64,000 bases of DNA from Nitrospira sp. (GTDB taxonomy: Bacteria; Nitrospirota; Nitrospiria; Nitrospirales; Nitrospiraceae). Below the pieces are notes generated by a model. The model saw nothing but the letters and a program-made list of their open reading frames with translations, was not told the DNA's origin and did no database searches. The DNA is taken from contig JACOEM010000004.1 of NCBI GenBank assembly GCA_024998565.1, positions 62,001-126,000 on the forward strand, given 5' to 3'. Numbering within the stretch: the stretch's first letter is position 1; each line of letters starts with the position of its first letter. The translations under genes and the position numbers were made by a program. Below are positions 50,099 to 59,700 of this stretch, piece by piece.

Positions 50099-51312
50099 GC
50101 ACCCCTCCTCGCCGATCCTAGTGAATGGGTATAAATTTCTTCCGCTGCCTGGGCGGCGCGGCCCGGCTGCACCGGCCGTCCCTGGCCTGCGAAGATTTCT
50201 TCCAGGGCGTTGAGCAGCGTCAGTACGTGCGCCTGTCGGCACGATTCGCCCATCAGGCCGATGCGCCAGACTCGCCCCCGTAGCGGTCCCAGTCCGCCGC
50301 CGATTTCGATGCCGTACTGCTGCAGCAGGTGCGTCCTCATCAGTGTTTCGTCCATGCCGTCGGGTAGCGTGACACAGTTGAGCATCGGGAGTCGATGGCC
50401 CGGCGGAGGCAGGGGACTCAGGCCCAGAGCTCGGAGCCCGGCCGTCAGTGCATCACTGTTGACCTGATGTCGCGCGGCACGCGCCGGGAGTCCCTCTTCG
50501 TGCACCAGCCGCAGGGCTTCCCGAAGCCCGTAGAGCATCGAGATCGGGGCGGTGTGGTGATAGGCACGGCTGTGGTCGTTCCAATAGTCGGCGATGAGCG
50601 ACAGATCAAGGTACCAGCTGTGGCAGGGAACACGTCGCTGCCGGATGGCGCCCATGCCTCGCGGGCTGACGGTGAGCGGGGCCAGGCCTGGGGGACAGCT
50701 CAGGCACTTCTGCGTGCCGCTGTAGCAGGCGTCGATTCCCCAGGTATCGACCTCGACCGGGATGCCTCCCAGGGAGGTGACGGCGTCCACGATAAATAGT
50801 GCATCGTGCGCGCGGCACAGCGCCCCCACGTCCTCAAGGGGTTGGAGAGCGCCGGTCGACGTTTCCGCATGGACCAGGACCAGGGCTTTGACCGGAGCAG
50901 ACCGCGCCAGTTCCTGTTCCAGCGCCTCGATGGGAATCGTCGCTCCCCAGGGTGCTTCGATGCGGATCGGGAGGCCGCCGCTTCGTTCGATCATGGTCGC
51001 CAACCTGGAGCCGAACACGCCGTTGACTCCCACGATCGCACGATCGCCGGGTTCGATGAGATTGGCGATCACCGCTTCCATGCCTGCCGATCCGGTTCCG
51101 GACAAGGCAATCGTAAACTCGTTTTGGGTATGGAAGGTGGCGCGGAGCAAGGCTTGAATGTCGTTCATCAGAGCGAGAAAGACCGGGTCGAGGTGTCCGA
51201 GCAACGGCTGTGACAGGGCCCGCAACACCCGGGGATGGACCATGCTTGGGCCGGGGCCCATGAGCAGGCGATGCGGTGGAACAAAGTCCTGATGCCGGGA
51301 GTTCGTAGTCAT
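50095..51312 (-). CDS. alanine-glyoxylate / serine-pyruvate aminotransferase
   Basis: A 405-residue class V aminotransferase. PLP lysine is Lys202 in SGTQKCLSCPPG; the ring-pairing Asp176 is in FIVDAVTSLGG. LLMGPGPSMVHPRVL, HTQNEFTIALSGTGSAGMEA and LEIGGGLG-type IEIGGGLGPLRGRVWRIGLMG are family signatures. It should transfer the amino group to glyoxylate, serving photorespiration-like C2 or glycine metabolism. No clear Shine-Dalgarno. First gene of the operon with the DUF3365 and amidohydrolase genes. Confidence 0.93.
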   Translation of the reverse strand: MTTNSRHQDFVPPHRLLMGPGPSMVHPRVLRALSQPLLGHLDPVFLALMNDIQALLRATFHTQNEFTIALSGTGSAGMEAVIANLIEPGDRAIVGVNGVFGSRLATMIERSGGLPIRIEAPWGATIPIEALEQELARSAPVKALVLVHAETSTGALQPLEDVGALCRAHDALFIVDAVTSLGGIPVEVDTWGIDACYSGTQKCLSCPPGLAPLTVSPRGMGAIRQRRVPCHSWYLDLSLIADYWNDHSRAYHHTAPISMLYGLREALRLVHEEGLPARAARHQVNSDALTAGLRALGLSPLPPPGHRLPMLNCVTLPDGMDETLMRTHLLQQYGIEIGGGLGPLRGRVWRIGLMGESCRQAHVLTLLNALEEIFAGQGRPVQPGRAAQAAEEIYTHSLGSARRGA

Positions 51313-51485
51313 CGTTGTTGCCGGTCGTGGTTGTCGGTCCCGGGAGGCATCACCCTGTGGTTCACGGCCTGATACTCAGAGGAGCGTAGTATAACGAAAC
51401 CGAATGGGATTCAGCCATGGGATTATCCGCAGTTCCCCCCTGCAATCTTCACGGCGCCGCGCCAGTTTCGCCTCTTGAAGGCCGG

Positions 51486-51494
51486 TGGTATACT
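51486..51494 (+). promoter_or_regulatory. extended -10 promoter of the CPBP protease gene
   Basis: TGG-TATACT is a good extended -10. The mRNA would start near 51501, leaving a 22-base leader that contains GGAGG before GTG 51523. Confidence 0.45.
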
Positions 51495-51522
51495 CCGGCG
51501 CCAATCACGCTCCGGAGGACCT

Positions 51523-53016
51523 GTGGACGCAGACGAATCGACCGGCCCGACATCGCAGACGCCCGCATCTCCGCCGCCCTGCGTGGGGGCGCCTCCTCCC
51601 CCGCATGCCTACGATCCCGGCTTCTCCCGTGCCATCACCTGGTTGTCGGCGGTCGTGCTCAGTTCGTCCATTGCGGTGGTTGCCTGGTTATCGTTCGATG
51701 TGCCGCGTGTGGATCGGGTGCCGGATGCCGAGCGAGCGCTCAGTCATATGGTCGGGCGCTTGATGGATCAGGAAGACGGGCTCAAGACCCTGCCGGTCTG
51801 GGAACAGTTTCTCTATGAAGTGACGATGGGCGGTGACGCGAACGATCGTGAGCAGGCGATTGAATGGTATCGCGAACTCGCTGAAGAATCGTCCGACCCC
51901 TCTGTCGATTTGCATCTGGCGATCCTGGAGGGAGAGTCCGGGCACCTGGCGGATGTACAACAGAAAATGGCTCGATGGGTTCGACAGGGTGAACCGTACC
52001 CGGCCTTTGCCAGGCTACTGCAAGCGGGATACGTGGATGCCCGTGTGCCTCCCGCTTCGGGCTTCGAGTTGCAGGCCTATCTGGCCGAGCAGCCCGTGTC
52101 AGGGTGGTTCTACAGCCGTCTGGCCACTCGAATCGCCGAACGAGCCGGAGACCGGCCCTTGCTGGTGACGATCGAGACCTCGTCGCAGCAGCGGGTGGAG
52201 ACAGTGCTGTGGCGCTCCCGGGTGTTTGCCTTACTCGAATTGACGCTCATGATCGTGGGGTTGTTCGTGCTGGTGTGGTGGGTCCGGCGGGGGCAAGGCA
52301 CGGCGATGTTGCGCGTGGGGTCCGCGGAGCTTCCGCCACTCTGGGCCGGCCGATTGGGCGCGGGGGTGTTACTGCGCGGGGGGGCGGTGGGCGCCCTGTT
52401 GACCGTGGCGTTTCTCTATATCGCCGGCGATTATCCATCGTTGCGGGTGGTCGCGGTGCCGCTGTCGAACCTTCCCCTGTTGGCCTTGGCCTACTACCAT
52501 CTGCTCCGGCCCCAGAGGCAGACGTTCTGGCGCGGATTCGGGTTGTGCATCGAACCACGCCATCTGGGGCAATTGGGGTTGGCGGTGTTGGCGGTCGTGG
52601 CCGCGGGCCTCGTGGGCGAATGGGTACTGGGCCGGATCGCGGAACCGTTGAAGTTGATCAGCCACTGGACCGAGTGGTTCGATGCGGATCTCGCGTGGGG
52701 ATCGTCGCCGACCCTCATGGTCAGCCTGATGGAATACGTGTTCTTTGCGCCCGTCTTTGAAGAATTGGCTTTCCGCGGCTTGCTGTTCGGCGTGTTTCGT
52801 CGCCGGTTTCAGTGGGGCGTGGCTGCCATGCTGAGCGCGGCGTTGTTTGCGATCGCCCATGGGTATGGGTTGATCGGATTCCTCAGCGTCTTCTGGAGCG
52901 GGGTGATTTGGGCCTGGGCCTATGAACGGACCGGCAGCCTCTGGCCCGGAATGATCGGGCATGCCATCAATAATCTGCTGGTCTGTTTGAGTGTGATGGC
53001 CTTGTTACGGGCCTGA
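51523..53016 (+). CDS. CPBP-family intramembrane protease
   Basis: A 497-residue membrane protein starting with GTG 51523 behind GGAGG. A Pro-rich cytoplasmic N-terminus, one TM helix (about 40-60), a roughly 170-residue extracytoplasmic helical domain with TPR-like pairs (AIEWYRELAEESSDPSVDL, LAILEGESGHLADVQQKM), then about seven TM helices. The CPBP/Rce1 motif is FEELAFRGLLFG, followed by the AIAHGYG and GHAINN motifs that complete the glutamic protease site. The large helical domain before the protease core is unusual for this family. Confidence 0.88.
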   Translation: MDADESTGPTSQTPASPPPCVGAPPPPHAYDPGFSRAITWLSAVVLSSSIAVVAWLSFDVPRVDRVPDAERALSHMVGRLMDQEDGLKTLPVWEQFLYEVTMGGDANDREQAIEWYRELAEESSDPSVDLHLAILEGESGHLADVQQKMARWVRQGEPYPAFARLLQAGYVDARVPPASGFELQAYLAEQPVSGWFYSRLATRIAERAGDRPLLVTIETSSQQRVETVLWRSRVFALLELTLMIVGLFVLVWWVRRGQGTAMLRVGSAELPPLWAGRLGAGVLLRGGAVGALLTVAFLYIAGDYPSLRVVAVPLSNLPLLALAYYHLLRPQRQTFWRGFGLCIEPRHLGQLGLAVLAVVAAGLVGEWVLGRIAEPLKLISHWTEWFDADLAWGSSPTLMVSLMEYVFFAPVFEELAFRGLLFGVFRRRFQWGVAAMLSAALFAIAHGYGLIGFLSVFWSGVIWAWAYERTGSLWPGMIGHAINNLLVCLSVMALLRA

Positions 53017-53035
53017 ACACCGGTCGTCCGCGGCC

Positions 53036-53854
53036 TCACAGCCTGATGGGGGGCCGTCTGTCCGCTTCGATCGACTGGAGTGCGTCATAGAATTCCGGGT
53101 GCCGGAGCGTATAACCCACGTGTGTCAGGATCTTGTGATTCCGGATGCGTTTGCCTGATTCGCTGCGATCCGCCTGCCGAGCACTCACCACTCCCCACCT
53201 GCCTGAGACTTCCGCGCAAATATCGGCCCAGCGGCGCGGGTGTCCATCGCTCACATTGTAGGTGTCTCCGGCCTGTCCGCGTTGCAGCGCCAGGAGACAG
53301 AGGTGCGCCAGATCCTCAACATGGATGAGGTTGACGAACTTGTTCGTCGGACCGACGCGTCCTTGCCGGATCCATTCCACGGGGTTTCGATTCGGGCCGT
53401 AGATGCCGGCGACGCGCAGAATAATCGCTGCGTGATGCGTACGCAGGTATTCTTCGCCCTGCACGCGAGGAAGGCCGGTATTGATGGGATGGGCTTCGTC
53501 GATCCAGGCAGGAAGGTCATCCACGGGGCCGCCTTCCCGGTCATACGCAGAGGTACTGCCCAGCACCACCAACCTTCCGGGAGGGCGGCAAGAGTCTCGG
53601 GCAAATGCCTGGACCTGTTCGAGCGGTGTGGCGGGAAATGTCCAGATCAGGTCTGCGTCGGGAGGAAGTCCGGACCAGGTGCTCGGCTCCGCCAGGTCGA
53701 ATCGAATGCGTCTCGATGGATCGACCTCACTCAAATGGCGATCGGGGTGACGGCTGCTGGCCAGGATGGGCAGGGATTGTTGCACGGCCAACTTGTAAAT
53801 CCAGCGGCCGGTATACCCGGATCCCAGAATGACGAGGGTGCGTGGCGTGGTCAT
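53036..53854 (-). CDS. NAD-dependent epimerase/dehydratase family protein
   Basis: A 272-residue Rossmann-fold protein of the atypical extended SDR group. The nucleotide motif reads GSGYTGRW (residues 11-18) instead of GATGFIG. It has LVVLGSTSAYDREGG, AIILRVAGIYGPNR and FVNLIHVEDLAHLCLLAL. The usual YxxxK is not clear, so it may be a binding or regulatory member. A TATGAT sits 6 bases before its ATG and there is no Shine-Dalgarno; it is divergent from the two-component gene at 53956. Confidence 0.85.
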   Translation of the reverse strand: MTTPRTLVILGSGYTGRWIYKLAVQQSLPILASSRHPDRHLSEVDPSRRIRFDLAEPSTWSGLPPDADLIWTFPATPLEQVQAFARDSCRPPGRLVVLGSTSAYDREGGPVDDLPAWIDEAHPINTGLPRVQGEEYLRTHHAAIILRVAGIYGPNRNPVEWIRQGRVGPTNKFVNLIHVEDLAHLCLLALQRGQAGDTYNVSDGHPRRWADICAEVSGRWGVVSARQADRSESGKRIRNHKILTHVGYTLRHPEFYDALQSIEADRRPPIRL

Positions 53855-53860
53855 CGGCGC

Positions 53861-53866
53861 ATCATA
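53861..53866 (-). promoter_or_regulatory. -10 element of the epimerase gene
   Basis: On the minus strand TATGAT ends 6 bases before the ATG at 53854, predicting a leaderless transcript. Confidence 0.45.
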
Positions 53867-53937
53867 CCTGAACGGCTGATCGGTTTGCTGCGCTCGACTC
53901 CGGCTTATTCTGGTTCTGGTCTCCGGCGAGCGACGCA

Positions 53938-53946
53938 TGCTAAGAT
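53938..53946 (+). promoter_or_regulatory. extended -10 promoter of the NarX-type kinase gene
   Basis: TGC-TAAGAT ends 9 bases before ATG 53956; no Shine-Dalgarno is present, so the leader is at most 2-3 bases. Confidence 0.45.
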
Positions 53947-53955
53947 CCTGCCCTT

Positions 53956-55098
53956 ATGAAACCCTTCAACGCCAGGCAGGAGCAGATGGGGGAAGGGAGC
54001 AGACACCCGGCCGATGACCCGTTGCATCGCCGACAGCGTCTCATGGTCGGGGCAGCGGGCCTGCTGGCGTGTCTCTTTTTCATTCTGGATCTCCAGTTGC
54101 CGCTCGGAGTGGCGAACGCGGTGCTGTACAGCGCCGTCGTCTTTCTGTCCGCGGCCAGCCAACACCGATGGCTGCCGGTCGGCACTGCCATCACCTGCTC
54201 GCTGTTGACCATCATGGCCGCTCCGTTCAGCCCCAGAGTGCCGGGCCTTCCGGCATGGTTTGAGTGGGGCAATCACCTGTTCAGTCTGTTCGGCATCTGG
54301 ACTCCGGTCATGTTTATCTATCAGCGACGGCGCACGGAGTTACTGCTGAAGGAAGTCAATGAGCGGCTTGAGCAAGGAGTGGACGCGCGGACGGCGGACC
54401 TGGCCGCCAGCCGTCTGGCTCTGGAGCGAAGCGAAGAACAGTTGCATACATTGACCGGTCGGATTCTGACGGCGCAGGAAGAGGAGCGTCGGCGGATCGC
54501 GCAGGATTTACACGATGACGTCAATCAACGGCTGGCCTTGCTGATGTTGGATTTACAGGCAGTCGACCGGCAAATCGGGTCCGCTCCGGCCGAAGCTCAG
54601 GAGGGTATCCGCACCGCTCTGAAGGGGCTGGAGGAGCTGTCGGACGATGTGCGGTTTATGGCCTATCGATTCCATCCCTCCATTCTGGACGATCTGGGGT
54701 TGAAAGCGGCCTTGCAGCGGTTGCTGGATGATTTTTCGAGCCGCACGGGGGTGAAGGCGCTGTTTGTGCACCAGCCGCTCGATCACCAGCTCGACAAAAC
54801 CACATCGACCGCCGTGTACCGGGTTATCCAGGAAAGCCTGTCGAATATCGCGCGACATGCCAAGGCCACCCGGGTGGAGGTGGAGGTGACGGTCGAAGAC
54901 GAGGGGTTGGTCGTGGTGGTGCGTGACGACGGCAGAGGGTTCGATCAACTGGCGATCGATCGGGCCGAGGGCGGCCTGGGGTTGTTGAACATGCGAGAGC
55001 GGTTGCTGGCGGTGCAGGGGGCCTGCGAGGTGGAATCCAATCCGGGACGGGGAACGACGGTGTCGATGTATGTGCCGTTAGCACGGGTGGCGACATGA
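53956..55098 (+). CDS. NarX/DegS-type sensor histidine kinase
   Basis: A 380-residue membrane kinase. Residues about 30-122 are four hydrophobic segments, a membrane-embedded sensor without an extracytoplasmic loop. A coiled linker leads to HisKA_3 with His186 in RRRIAQDLHDDVNQ, and an HATPase_c domain with N box (ESLSNIARHAKAT), DDGRGF and GLGLLNMRERL. It phosphorylates the LuxR-type regulator encoded next, with which it shares 4 bases (ATGA). Confidence 0.93.
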   Translation: MKPFNARQEQMGEGSRHPADDPLHRRQRLMVGAAGLLACLFFILDLQLPLGVANAVLYSAVVFLSAASQHRWLPVGTAITCSLLTIMAAPFSPRVPGLPAWFEWGNHLFSLFGIWTPVMFIYQRRRTELLLKEVNERLEQGVDARTADLAASRLALERSEEQLHTLTGRILTAQEEERRRIAQDLHDDVNQRLALLMLDLQAVDRQIGSAPAEAQEGIRTALKGLEELSDDVRFMAYRFHPSILDDLGLKAALQRLLDDFSSRTGVKALFVHQPLDHQLDKTTSTAVYRVIQESLSNIARHAKATRVEVEVTVEDEGLVVVVRDDGRGFDQLAIDRAEGGLGLLNMRERLLAVQGACEVESNPGRGTTVSMYVPLARVAT

Positions 55099-55739
55099 CT
55101 CTGCCGCGCGTGCTACTGGCGGATGATCACACGCTGGTGTTGGAAGGGTTTCGGCGGCTGCTGGATGATCAGTGTGAACTGGTCGGGACCGTCGGGGACG
55201 GGCGTGCCCTGCTGGAGGCCATTCCGGAGTTGAAGCCGGATATCGTGATTCTCGACATCTCGATGCCGGTGCTGAACGGGATCGATGCGGCCCGTGTCCT
55301 GAAGGTCAAGTTTCCCCAGGTCAAAGTGGTCTTTATCACGATGCATGCCGATCCGGCCTATGTGCGGGCGGCCTTCGAGGCCGGCGCCTCCGCCTACCTG
55401 CTCAAACGCTGCGTGGGCGAAGAACTGGGGCAGGCGATACGGGCTGTGCGGGGCGGGAACTTCTATGTGACCCCTCTGGTGACTAAGGATGTGGTGGAAA
55501 GTATGTTGCGCGGGATCGATGGCGGGGCGCCGTCGGGTCCGGAACTGACCACCCGTCAGCGCGAAGTGCTGCAATTGCTGGCCGAAGGCCATACAGTAAA
55601 AGATATTGCCGGCACCCTCAAAATCTCCCCGCGCACCGTTGAGTTCCATAAAGGCCAGATCATGGAACAGCTCAATCTTCACACCACCGTCGAACTCGTC
55701 AAATATGCCTTGGCCCAGGGATTGACCAGCCAGACATAG
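55095..55739 (+). CDS. NarL/FixJ-family response regulator
   Basis: A 214-residue regulator. Receiver domain with Asp10, Asp11 and phospho-acceptor Asp54 (IVILDISMP), Lys in LLKRC. The C-terminal LuxR-type HTH (about 148-210) has TTRQREVLQLLAEGHTVKDIAGTLKISPRTVEFHKGQIM. It pairs with the overlapping kinase. Target genes are unknown; the lone receiver and Cys4-ribbon genes downstream are candidates. Confidence 0.94.
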   Translation: MTLPRVLLADDHTLVLEGFRRLLDDQCELVGTVGDGRALLEAIPELKPDIVILDISMPVLNGIDAARVLKVKFPQVKVVFITMHADPAYVRAAFEAGASAYLLKRCVGEELGQAIRAVRGGNFYVTPLVTKDVVESMLRGIDGGAPSGPELTTRQREVLQLLAEGHTVKDIAGTLKISPRTVEFHKGQIMEQLNLHTTVELVKYALAQGLTSQT

Positions 55740-55893
55740 TTGGCTTCCTACCGGTGTCTCCCCTTCCTCTCTTGAGTTACTAGTCAGAATCCAGGTATTT
55801 TTTAGTTGAGATGACCCGCGTTGTTACGCGTGTGGTTTTCCCTTCACTTGCCTACTATACGTCTCCATTTTCTAAGCAGTGACTCGTAGGAAT

Positions 55894-56325
55894 ATGAGAA
55901 AAAAGATGTCGCGTCCACGTGTCCTCATCGGCGATTCCTCGCGGGCTATGCTGGCCTTTCTGGAGATCTTGTTGGAACCTCAATTCGAGGTCGTGTCTTC
56001 CGAAACTGAAGCGGAAGCTATTGTATTGACTGCAAGAAAAATCTCGCCGGAGTTGGTCATTCTGGATTTCTCTCTCTCGTTTCTGGAAGGGCTTGGGGCC
56101 GCCCGACAGCTGTATGAGACAATGCCGAACAGCAAGGTCGTGTTTTTTTCTTCGCATGAAGACCCTGTCTACGTCACGGCCGCATTCGAGGCCGGCGCCA
56201 GGGGATATCTCGTCAAGCATCTCACGGTCGACCTCGGGCATTATCTCGGCCGCGTGCTGCAAGGTGAACGGGTCTGCTGTCCGGATGGTCTTCACACGCG
56301 GGTGGCTCGCATGAAAGACACCTGA
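55894..56325 (+). CDS. stand-alone receiver domain protein
   Basis: A 143-residue protein with only a receiver domain. Phospho-acceptor is Asp58 (LVILDFSLS); only one acid (Asp14) is seen in the N-terminal pocket where two are usual, and Lys in YLVKHL is present. Its Ala-Ala-rich alpha5 face (VTAAFEAGARGYLVK) matches NarL-type receivers, so it looks like a NarL regulator that lost its DNA-binding part. The start 55894 has a weak AGGA. It follows the NarX/NarL-type pair by 154 bases. Confidence 0.82.
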   Translation: MRKKMSRPRVLIGDSSRAMLAFLEILLEPQFEVVSSETEAEAIVLTARKISPELVILDFSLSFLEGLGAARQLYETMPNSKVVFFSSHEDPVYVTAAFEAGARGYLVKHLTVDLGHYLGRVLQGERVCCPDGLHTRVARMKDT

Positions 56326-56374
56326 CCGCCTGTTGTCCGGCCATGCGATGGATTCGCGCAAAAGGAGACCGACG

Positions 56375-56575
56375 ATGGTTCGAGTCGTACCGATGTGTGA
56401 GTTGTGCCGCCGGGTTCGTGATGAGGGGACCTCGACCTGGGGGACGAACAGCTGGGTCGATTTTCCCAGTTACCTGGCACGACATGTCGTGCCGCCCTCT
56501 CAGGTGCGGTTTTCACGGGACTATTGCAGTGAGTGCCGGCTCTCCTGCGACATTTTGAAGACGTACGGGGGGTAA
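56375..56575 (+). CDS. stand-alone Cys4 ribbon protein
   Basis: A 66-residue protein with AAAGGAG before ATG 56375. It has CELCRRVRDE at the start and CSECRLSC near the end, the same pattern as the CxxCkkIRd...G.W...CPxC module that is usually joined to PAS or receiver domains in signalling proteins. Four Cys would bind zinc or iron. Here the module is separate and sits right after a lone receiver gene, so the pair may reconstitute a split signalling protein. Confidence 0.7.
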   Translation: MVRVVPMCELCRRVRDEGTSTWGTNSWVDFPSYLARHVVPPSQVRFSRDYCSECRLSCDILKTYGG

Positions 56576-56775
56576 TGGGGGCGAAAGTCATCGCTCGAAA
56601 CATTCCCTCCGAAGCGTCTAGTGAGCATCATCCGTCGCGTCGCATCCTACCGGTCCTGATCGTCCCGATTTCTCTGTTCTGAACATCCCCATTGTCGGGA
56701 TCGCCGCTGCCTCGCCTTCCATTTCCTCAATCCGCATCCGTGGCGGCTTGCGCGATGTGTTGTCGTTTCCTGTTG

Positions 56776-56784
56776 TGCTACGAT
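56776..56784 (+). promoter_or_regulatory. extended -10 promoter of lhr
   Basis: TGC-TACGAT ends 9 bases before ATG 56794; no Shine-Dalgarno is found. The 218-base gap upstream of it holds no gene. Confidence 0.45.
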
Positions 56785-56793
56785 GATTCTCTG

Positions 56794-59700
56794 ATGTCTG
56801 CCCTGCCGTTTCATCCCGTCGTTGCCGAGTGGTTCACGACCCGATTCGCCTCTGCGACGAATGTCCAGATGCAGGCCTGGCCTGCAATTCAATCCGGTCG
56901 TGACGTGCTGATCTCAGCGCCGACGGGGTCGGGGAAGACCCTCGCGGCCTTTCTCTCCTGCATCGATACTCTCTTTCAGCAGGCGGTACGCTGTGAGCTG
57001 CGGGATGAGACGCAGGTGCTCTATGTCTCGCCGCTGAAAGCGCTGAGCAACGATGTGCAGAAAAATCTGCAACAGCCGCTCAGCGAGATCGGGCAGGCCG
57101 CGCTGGCTTCCGGCCTGTTGCTGCCGCAACTGCGGGTGGTGGTGCGTACCGGCGACACGCCCATGACCGAGCGGCAACAGATGCTTCGGCGTCCGCCGCA
57201 TATCCTGATCACAACCCCCGAATCGTTGTTTATCCTGCTGACGGCGGAAAAAAGCCGGGCGATGCTGAAGACCGTGCGCACGGTCATCGTGGATGAAATT
57301 CATGCCGTGGCGCCCAATAAGCGAGGGGCGCATCTGGCCCTGTCGCTGGAGCGGGTGGCGGCGCTCACCGGCGCCGGAGTTCAACGCATCGGCCTGTCGG
57401 CAACGCAGCGACCCATCGAAACCATTGCGGAGTTCTTGGTGGGAAATAGAAACCCGTCAAGTGTCAATGGTCACACGTCATACGAAGCCGTCAGTCATCA
57501 GCCACCAGTGGTCGGATCTTCCGCAGAAGTCGGAAGCCATCCGCCATCCGCCATCAGCTCTGCGCCGTGCACGATCATCGACGTGGGCCATCGCCGCGAT
57601 ATGGATCTGGCCGTTGAAGTGCCGAAGGATGAACTCGGGGCCGTCGCGACGAATGCGATCTGGAGCGATATCTATGATCGTGTCGCCGCGTTGGTCGAAG
57701 CGCATCGCTCCACCCTGGTCTTTGTGAATACGCGGCGGCTGGCCGAGCGGGTGTCGCACTATTTGGAAGAGCGGTTGCGGCATCTTGGGGACGAGGTGGT
57801 CGCGGCGCATCACGGGAGTCTGTCGCGAACGATCCGTCTGTCGGCCGAAGATCGATTGAAAACGGGCGCCGTACGCGTGGTGGTGGCCACGGCATCGCTG
57901 GAGCTGGGCATCGATGTTGGAACCGTCGATCTCGTGTGCCAGATCGGGTCGCCGCGGTCGATTGCCACGGGACTCCAGCGGATCGGTCGGGCAGGCCATT
58001 GGGTTCATGCCATTCCCAAGGGCCGGCTCTTTGCTACCACCCGCGACGAATTGATCGAATGCGCCGCGTTGATCCGGGCGATCAGGGCCGGGGTGTTGGA
58101 CCGCATCGAAGTACCGCCTGCGCCGCTGGATGTGTTAGCCCAGCAGATCGTAGCCGCCGCGGCGACCCAGTCGTGGGAGGAGGCGGAGCTCTACGATCTC
58201 TGCCGGCGCGCGATGCCTTACCGCGATCTGGATCGGTCGACCTTCGATGCCGTCGTCACCATGCTCGCAGATGGGTACGTGACCAGCCGGGGCCGAGGAC
58301 GGGCCTATCTCCATCACGACCGCATCAATCACCACATTCGGGGGCGACGCGGCGCTCGCCTGGCGGCCATTACCTCAGGCGGTGCAATCCCCGACACGGC
58401 CAACTACGCCGTGATTGCGGAGCCGGACGGTACGGTGGTGGGGTCGGTCGATGAAGATTTCGCGGTCGAGAGTTTGGCCGGAGACATCATCCTGCTGGGC
58501 AACACGTCCTGGCGGATCAAAGGTGTGGAGACCGGCAAGATGCGGGTCGAGGATGCGCAGGGCGCTCCGCCGACGATCCCGTTCTGGCGCGGAGAGGCGC
58601 CGGCCCGTACGGCGGAACTGTCCGCGGAAGTGGCGCGTCTGAAGGCCGACATCGACCATCGGCTCGGTGCCGGTCAGGCGCTCTCCGCGGGCTCTGCACC
58701 GCCCGTGCAGTGGCTTAGGCGGGAATGTGGTCTCGACCAGCGGGGGGCGCAACAGGCGGTCGAATATATCCTGGCTGGCAAGGCGGTGCTGGGGCCGGTC
58801 CCGACGCAGCAGACCATCGTGGCGGAGCGGTTCTTTGACGAAAGCGGCGGGATGCAGCTGGTCATCCATGCGCCGTTCGGCGGGCGGATCAATCGGGCCT
58901 GGGGATTGGCCTTGCGGAAGCGGTTTTGTGTGACCTTCGACTTCGAGTTGCAGGCCGCCGCCACGGATGAAGGCATCGTCCTCTCGTTGGGGGAGAAGCA
59001 CAGCTTTCCGCTCGAGACGGTGTTCGCGTTCCTGAACGTCAACACCTTGCGAGAGGTGCTCACGCAGGCGGTGCTGCAAGCGCCGATGTTCATGACGCGC
59101 TGGCGGTGGAACGCTTCGCGGGCCCTGGCCCTGCTCCGGTTTGTCGGAGGGAAGCGGGTGGCGCCGCAGATTCAGCGGATGCGCGCCGAAGATCTCCTTG
59201 CCGCGGTGTTTCCCGATGCAATTGCCTGTCAGGATAATTTCCAGGGTGCGCGAACAATCCGGCAGATTCCGGACCATCCGTTGGCGCAGGAGACGATCCG
59301 CGATTGTCTGACCGAAGCAATGGATCTCGACGGCTTGATCGCCGTGCTGGAGAAGATCGAACGCGGGGCCATTACTTGCCTGGCGATCGACACGCCGATG
59401 CCCTCGGCCTTCTGCCACGAAATTTTGAACGCCAATCCCTATGCCTTCCTCGATGATGCGCCGTTGGAGGAACGCCGGGCCCGCGCGGTGGATATGCGGC
59501 GCAGTTTGCCGCCTGAACTGGCGGGTGGCATGGGCGCGCTGGATCAATCGGCCATCGATCAGGTCAGTGAGGAGTCCTGGCCGGTGGTGCGGGACGCGGA
59601 GGAGTTTCACGATGCGCTGTTGTCGCTGGGCTGGGTGCCCTGTGAGCGAATGCCCGGCTGGGACTTGCTGGTACCGACGCTGGGGGCGGCCGGTCGCGTC

